In this document: positions 22,797-26,712 of the stretch, piece after piece
Layout of the letters: the number at the start of each line of letters is the position of its first letter
Numbering within the stretch: position 1 is the first letter of the stretch
Assembly (NCBI GenBank): GCA_964473155.1
Contig: CAYYNT010000067.1
Span: forward strand, 1 to 26,712
Direction: 5' to 3'
DNA length: 26,712 nt
DNA from: JAJFUG01 sp964473155
GTDB lineage: Bacteria > Gemmatimonadota > Glassbacteria > GWA2-58-10
Translations under genes and position numbers: made by a program
The notes under the pieces: model-generated
Told to the model about the DNA's origin: nothing
Seen by the model: only the letters and a program-made list of their open reading frames with translations
Databases searched by the model: none

Positions 22797-22832
22797 AAAA
22801 ATCGGCCCCCGCCGTTAGCATCAAGCAGGGGC
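22797..22832 (-). terminator. Intrinsic terminator after the DJ-1/PfpI gene
   Basis: On the minus strand GCCCCTGC and GCGGGGGC pair over 8 bp with one G-U, around a 12-nt loop, followed by CGATTTTT. It lies about 30 bp after the stop codon and closes the putative GPx-GT39-DJ-1 operon. Confidence 0.7.
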
Positions 22833-22864
22833 TGACATTACGCGCCTGAATATGCCTTCCGCTC

Positions 22865-23374
22865 TCAACCCAGTTTTTTCAGGGACTCGCGGATGAAAGC
22901 CGGAAGGTCATCCGGCGTGCGGCTCGACACCAGGGCGCCGTCCACCACCACCTCGCGGTCGAAAAACATCCCGCCAGCATTAAGCGCGTCCTGCGCAATC
23001 CCCGGCAGGCAGGTCAGCTTCCGTCCTTTAAGCACATCGCAGCTCACCAGAAGCTGCACCGAATGACAGATTATGAACACGGGCTTGTCATAAAGAAAAA
23101 AATCCCGCGTGAATTCCAGCGCCTCCCTGTATCGCCGCAGCTTGTCCGGGCTGTAGCCTCCCGGGATCAGCAGGGCATCATAATCCGCTGCGTTTTCCCC
23201 GGCCACAGCCTTGTGGACCAGCACCTCCAGGCCATCTTTCTTGCCTTTGACAGTCACCCCGGCCTTTATTCCCACAGTCACGACCTCGTGGCCGGCCTTC
23301 GAAAACGCCTCCACCGGAGCGCTGAACTCCGAGTCCTCAAACATATCGGCGATTATCGCCGCGACTTTCGCCAT
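22865..23374 (-). CDS. DJ-1/PfpI-family protein
   Basis: 169 aa, usual family length, ATG at 23374 with GGGGAG six nt upstream. E13 (ADMFEDSEF) and the nucleophile-elbow C103-H104 (VFIICHSVQLL) are the conserved catalytic pair; the common CHG is CHS here. LLIPGGYSPDKLR is the second conserved block. Members include general stress protein 18, PfpI-type putative proteases and glyoxalase III-like or deglycase enzymes, all linked to carbonyl or oxidative stress. Its neighbourhood with glutathione peroxidase fits stress defence, but the exact reaction cannot be told. Confidence 0.9.
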   Translation of the reverse strand: MAKVAAIIADMFEDSEFSAPVEAFSKAGHEVVTVGIKAGVTVKGKKDGLEVLVHKAVAGENAADYDALLIPGGYSPDKLRRYREALEFTRDFFLYDKPVFIICHSVQLLVSCDVLKGRKLTCLPGIAQDALNAGGMFFDREVVVDGALVSSRTPDDLPAFIRESLKKLG

Positions 23375-23426
23375 TTTCTCTCCCCCCGTTTGATGTACAT
23401 GAAAACACCGCCATTAACCTTAGGGG

Positions 23427-23443
23427 AAAACCGGCCTTCCGGT
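23427..23443 (-). terminator. Weak terminator-like hairpin after the GT39 gene
   Basis: ACCGG-AAGG-CCGGT (a 5-bp stem overlapping the stop codon), then TTTTCC on the minus strand. Too short to be confident; it may only attenuate transcription into the DJ-1 gene. Confidence 0.25.
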
Positions 23444-25119
23444 CAAGGCAGTCCGGCAGAGGTGAGCATCACCGGAGGCTCGAACCGCAGCAGCGCCCGT
23501 CCTCCCGACAGACGGACCATCGACGGCTCGCAGCCCGCAAGCCCGGTCACCTCCTGTATGTCACGCTCGCGGGTCAGCACCCAGCGCACGTCACGCCCCA
23601 GGTAATCACGGATATCCTCCCGCTCCGGGTCGAAACGCACGGCCTGACGGCCGCTGTAGAACAGGAACGACGGCGCCCAGCTACGATAAAACAGCACCCG
23701 GCCGCTGTCCTGGCCTGTTGCAGGACAGGCCGCGGCCAGCTCGCGCACCGCGTTCAGTTTCTCAACCCGCGGCAGCACCGCCCCGGTGGTCAGGCTGAAA
23801 AGCGCGGCCATCCCTAACGCGGCGGCCGCGGTCCACAGATTCGGCCTTCGGCGGAGGACCAGTCCGGCGGCGGCTATCAGCGCCAGCGGAGACAGAGCAA
23901 GCAGGACCAGACCGGAATCCACATGCACTTTGCGCGGCAGTATAACCAGTCCGGCGGTCAGCGCGGCCAGCGCGGCCAGGGCGGTCCCCCAGCCGAACAG
24001 CAGCCTGGCGCGCCTGGAAACGCCCTCCTCCAGGTCCGCCATGAACCGTCCGGCCAGCACGGCCAGTGCCGGGTACAGCGGCAGCACGTAATTGGGCAGC
24101 TTGGCCCGGCTGAAACTGAAAAACATCAGCATCCCGAACAACCAGCACCAGAGGAACAGGCCGCTCCGCGCCTCCTTGTCCGGCTCCCTCCCCAGCACTA
24201 TTCCCCTCACCGCGCCCGCCGTGCGGGTCAGCCCTCCAGCCAGGGCCGCGGTCCAGGGGAATGTTCCGGCTAACAGCACCGGCAGGTAGTAATACAGCGG
24301 CCCCTCGTGTTGCCAGCGGTCGGTGAAATAGTGCTGGATGTTCCGGTTCAGGAAGATTTCGGTGATGAAGCTCATCCCATGACGGCCGTACATCCAGACA
24401 AACCAGGGCGCTGCCGCAACCAGAAAAATGACCGCCCCGCGCACCAGCCCCAGGCGCGCCATGCCACGCCAGTCCCGCGAAAGGACAAAAAACAGAAAGA
24501 CAGTCAGGCCGGGAAGTATCGCACCCAGCGGTCCCTTGGCCAGGAACCCCAGCGCGCAGCCCAGATAGAGCCCCAGATAGCTCCTCCATGCCTGATTGAA
24601 CTTCCGCTCGCCCAGTCCGCTCCCGGCGAAACCCCACAGGGCGACCAGCACCCCCAGGGCTAACAGCATGTCCGGCACAGCCGCGCGCGCGTAGACTGCG
24701 CTCTGGAGCATCGCCGCGGCGGCCAGACCCGCATGCAGCCCGGCCCGTTGCCCGTAAAGCCGCGCACCCAGCGACAGGCACAGCAGGCTGAACGCCAGGG
24801 CCGCCGCGGCGCTCGGCAGGCGCGCCGCCAGCTCGCTCTTTCCCAGAGCGGAGATCGAGAGGCATTGCAGGAAATATATCCCCACGGGCTTGCCCCAGCG
24901 CGGCTCGCCGTTGAACACCGGGTCAAGCCAGTCGCCGCGGTCTATCATCTCCATGGCCGAGGCCGGGTAATAGCCCTCATCCGGATCGAACAGCGCCGGG
25001 CGTCCCAGGAACGGCAGGCTGACAAGAAGGCTCAGCGCGCCAACTGCAACGAAATGGCGCAGAGGAGAAACTCTCCCCCGCGCCGGTCCTGTACTTTCGG
25101 TCTGTACGCTCAAACGCAC
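23443..25119 (-). CDS. GT39/ArnT-like membrane glycosyltransferase
   Basis: 558 aa with a GTG start at 25119 (AGGAG close upstream; a TTG two codons further in gives better spacing). About 10-12 membrane helices, first near residues 22-40. The GT-C fold acidic motif D47-E48 follows the first helix (FDPDEGYYPASAMEMIDRG), and RWGKPVGIYFLQ follows it, as in ArnT/PMT_2 members. These enzymes use polyprenyl-phosphate-linked sugars and act at the periplasmic face of the inner membrane, e.g. on lipid A or proteins. Donor and acceptor are unknown here. It lies 28 bp downstream of the GPx gene and 68 bp ahead of the DJ-1 gene. Confidence 0.88.
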   Translation of the reverse strand: MRLSVQTESTGPARGRVSPLRHFVAVGALSLLVSLPFLGRPALFDPDEGYYPASAMEMIDRGDWLDPVFNGEPRWGKPVGIYFLQCLSISALGKSELAARLPSAAAALAFSLLCLSLGARLYGQRAGLHAGLAAAAMLQSAVYARAAVPDMLLALGVLVALWGFAGSGLGERKFNQAWRSYLGLYLGCALGFLAKGPLGAILPGLTVFLFFVLSRDWRGMARLGLVRGAVIFLVAAAPWFVWMYGRHGMSFITEIFLNRNIQHYFTDRWQHEGPLYYYLPVLLAGTFPWTAALAGGLTRTAGAVRGIVLGREPDKEARSGLFLWCWLFGMLMFFSFSRAKLPNYVLPLYPALAVLAGRFMADLEEGVSRRARLLFGWGTALAALAALTAGLVILPRKVHVDSGLVLLALSPLALIAAAGLVLRRRPNLWTAAAALGMAALFSLTTGAVLPRVEKLNAVRELAAACPATGQDSGRVLFYRSWAPSFLFYSGRQAVRFDPEREDIRDYLGRDVRWVLTRERDIQEVTGLAGCEPSMVRLSGGRALLRFEPPVMLTSAGLP

Positions 25120-25147
25120 CCGCTCCTGTCCTGTTCTCGGGACAGCG

Positions 25148-25720
25148 CTATTTTTCAGCCGCCAGGGCTTTTTCTATCGCCTGCACCACCGCGGGATCAT
25201 CCGGAGTGGTTTTAGGCGCGAACCGCGCGATCACGCGGCCCTGACGGTCTATCAGGAACTTGGTGAAATTCCAGGGTATCTCGCCGCCGAAACCCGGATT
25301 GGTCTCCTCGGAGGTCAGGTAGGCGTACAAAGGATGTATATCCTCGCCCTTGACCGAAATCTTGGAGAACAGCGGGAACGTCACGCTGTAGGTCATGCTG
25401 CAGAACTGCTTTATCTGGCTGTCCGTGCCCGGCTCCTGCGCGTTGAAATTGTTGGCCGGGAAAGCCAGCACCGTAAACCCGCGGTTCGCGTAATTCTCAT
25501 ACAGCGTTTCCAGCGCCTCGTACTGCGGGGTCAGCCCGCACTTGCTGGCCGTGTTGACCAGCAGGATCACCTGGCCCTTGTACTGCGCCAGGTCCACTTC
25601 TGTTCCATCGATGTCCTTCATCTTGAAACCGAGCGGCATATTCCTGGCAGCCTCAGCGGCCAGCGCTACACCGGCGAATGCCAAGGCGAAAACGAATGCC
25701 GCCTGAATGATCCTGCGCAT
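25148..25720 (-). CDS. Exported glutathione/thioredoxin-type peroxidase
   Basis: 190 aa from ATG 25720, with GGAGG seven nt upstream and a signal peptide (cleavage near AAEAA); the frame extends further upstream to 25771 but without signal-peptide logic. Peroxidatic cysteine C61 in NTASKCGLTPQY, W150-N151 of the catalytic set in PWNFTKFLIDRQG, and a second cysteine C107 in KQFCSMTYSVTFP, placed where thioredoxin-dependent members keep the resolving cysteine. The usual Gln of the FPxNQF block is Asn here (FPANNFNAQEPG, N91). It reduces peroxides in the periplasm or at the envelope. First gene of the probable GPx-GT39-DJ-1 operon. Confidence 0.93.
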   Translation of the reverse strand: MRRIIQAAFVFALAFAGVALAAEAARNMPLGFKMKDIDGTEVDLAQYKGQVILLVNTASKCGLTPQYEALETLYENYANRGFTVLAFPANNFNAQEPGTDSQIKQFCSMTYSVTFPLFSKISVKGEDIHPLYAYLTSEETNPGFGGEIPWNFTKFLIDRQGRVIARFAPKTTPDDPAVVQAIEKALAAEK

Positions 25721-25840
25721 GACTGCACCTCCATCAATAAATTTTTCCGGACCTTTTCCGGGGAAAGGCAAAGTAATAACGCATGCCTTTCAAATGCAAT
25801 ATTTATGAAGGTTTGTCAAGGGCCGGGCGCCCGGACAGGT

Positions 25841-26398
25841 TTATCCGTGACGCTTGAAAAAGCGCGGAATGACAAAGGGCGTGCGGGCCTTGTACTCCAG
25901 GTAGGCCGGCCCGAAACGCAGTTCCAGCTCTTTTTCTTCCACCAGACGGTGATAAAGAGAGCCGAAAACCGCACCCGCGATGAACGCTATTGTCCCGAGT
26001 ACAGGCGAGCTGATCAGAGTCAGCAGCCCCAGGTAGTAGAGCATGGCCCCAAGCTGAATCGGGTTGCGGCACAGGCTGTAGGGGCCGGAGGTGATGAGCC
26101 TGACCGTTGGAGCCACCGGCGCAGGAGTTCCCCCGCCCGCGCGCCACTGAGTGAGCACCGAGGCAACCAGCAGAAAGATTCCGGTGACCAGGACAATCCA
26201 GCCCGGAACCTGATACAGGATTCGAGGATAACCGGCCGGAGGCTGGTCAAGATGCAGCACGCGGCCGAGATAAAGAAACAGCAGGGGAATGACACAGAGG
26301 AACAGGGCCGCCCCGAAAGCCAGAGAGACCAGCTTGCGGCCGGGCGAGGCCGGCCGGGCCGCGAGGGACAGCAAGGTGCGGATCAACAGGCCTGGCAT
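25841..26398 (-). CDS. Isoprenylcysteine/phospholipid methyltransferase-like membrane protein
   Basis: 185 aa from ATG 26398, which has a near-perfect AAAGGAGG five nt upstream. Four to five membrane helices (about 26-48, 64-84, 115-131, 135-152). The family core is SGPYSLCRNPIQLG (about 104-117), then EEKELELRFGPAYLEYKARTPFVIP near the end, the SAM- and substrate-binding pattern of ICMT/PEMT-type methyltransferases. Substrates in bacteria are mostly unknown and may be lipids or small isoprenoids. It lies 120 bp upstream of the GPx gene, so it may be a separate transcript. Confidence 0.87.
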   Translation of the reverse strand: MPGLLIRTLLSLAARPASPGRKLVSLAFGAALFLCVIPLLFLYLGRVLHLDQPPAGYPRILYQVPGWIVLVTGIFLLVASVLTQWRAGGGTPAPVAPTVRLITSGPYSLCRNPIQLGAMLYYLGLLTLISSPVLGTIAFIAGAVFGSLYHRLVEEKELELRFGPAYLEYKARTPFVIPRFFKRHG

Positions 26399-26461
26399 GA
26401 GCGCCTCCTTTCGCAGGGGCAATACCTCAGACCGTAATCCAGTTTATGTATTATTCTGAAA

Positions 26462-26659
26462 GCTATCCGGGGAAAATCTGGTGATTCCGTGGTTTGATAC
26501 ATATTGTAACTGCTTGATCTGCTTTCGTTTCGGCGAAAGCAGCAAAGCCAGAGGGGCCGCGCAACTCGTCCGGGCCACGCCTGTATTTCCGGCTTAAGTG
26601 TATATGGAGCATTGATACCGCTCCCTTGTCACCGGGCGGCGCTGTCGCGCAATGCCGCC
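26462..26659 (+). repeat. Conserved dispersed repeat, copy 2 (inverted relative to copy 1)
   Basis: The reverse complement of 16125-16321, beginning with GCTATCCGGGGAA. Hairpins CTGCTTTCG-TTTCGG-CGAAAGCAG and GGCGGC...GCCGCC are intact. It starts about 60 bp upstream of the methyltransferase start codon, so that gene's promoter may lie in or beside the element. No protein-like frame is seen. Confidence 0.8.
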
Positions 26660-26712
26660 GGACTGTTGAGCTTCAACTGGCCTTGGAGTTAACAGTTCTT
26701 TTACACGCTGCC
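26660..26712. other. Inner part of the second repeat element, cut by the window edge
   Basis: It contains CTTTTACACGCTGCC (26698-26712), the same plus-strand sequence found at 16099-16113 just before copy 1 of the repeat. A GACTGTTGAGCTTC stretch resembles TTTGTTGAGCTGTC near the left end of the element at 15917-16320. The element clearly continues past the window. Confidence 0.6.

Noticed and set aside
25814..25834. A TTGACA-like -35 (minus strand) and the palindrome CCGGGCGCCCGG before the GPx gene
   Set aside because: No acceptable -10 is found 16-18 bp downstream of the TTGACA, and the palindrome has no T-tract, so neither a promoter nor a terminator can be claimed.
1..26712. tRNA, rRNA or CRISPR arrays
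   Set aside because: I saw no cloverleaf with a conserved T-loop, no rRNA-like stretch, and no regularly spaced direct repeats. The repeats present are few and not evenly spaced.

Overview
The window reads as a chromosomal segment of a Gram-negative bacterium, probably an uncultured or rarely cultured lineage of the FCB (Fibrobacteres-Chlorobi-Bacteroidetes) superphylum. Evidence is a PorV/PorQ-type outer-membrane protein, a TonB-dependent receptor with an N-terminal carboxypeptidase-regulatory-like domain, a large secreted protein ending in a T9SS/FlgD-like C-terminal domain, and ribosomal protein bTHX. Several genes have clear GGAGG-type ribosome binding sites, and several promoters fit the ordinary TTGACA/TATAAT pattern. 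Bacteroidota proper generally lack both, so I favour a non-Bacteroidota FCB phylum. The exact phylum cannot be fixed from sequence reading alone. Nearly every gene lies on the minus strand. The only convincing plus-strand gene is bTHX.

Reading in transcription order (right to left), 26.4-22.8 kb holds a membrane methyltransferase (ICMT/PEMT type), then a likely operon of exported glutathione peroxidase, GT39/ArnT-like glycosyltransferase and DJ-1/PfpI protein, ending in a terminator. Next (22.7-18.2 kb) come an exported protein of unknown function, LepA (EF4), a PHP-domain phosphoesterase and a CPBP (CAAX-type) membrane protease. A TolC-family outer-membrane protein follows, with its own promoter, a 12-bp palindrome in its leader and a terminator. 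The 16.5-15.5 kb stretch has no convincing gene. It holds a 404-bp MITE-like element with inverted ends, REP-like palindromes and the HU promoter. HU and bTHX converge on a shared bidirectional terminator. Then come two OppD/DppD- and OppF/DppF-type ABC ATPases without permease genes.

The left half (12.7-0.1 kb) is an envelope and energy-transduction block. ExbB, two ExbD proteins and a TonB-like protein (promoter and terminator identified) are followed by a 1091-aa TonB-dependent receptor, a large secreted protein, a PorV/PorQ-type protein, and two small tandem membrane proteins that look paralogous and may carry an Sm-like small beta-barrel. A REP-associated tyrosine transposase (RAYT) sits between the receptor and the secreted-protein gene, together with two kinds of short repeat. 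One REP-like palindrome lies inside the transposase reading frame.

The strongest unexplained signal is a roughly 197-bp sequence found in opposite orientation at 16125-16321 and 26462-26659. Its inner 156 positions are about 92 percent identical by hand count, with no gaps. It has conserved hairpins and recurrent CTRTCCGGGGAA ends. It looks like a non-autonomous mobile element or a structured RNA family. The second copy continues beyond the window.
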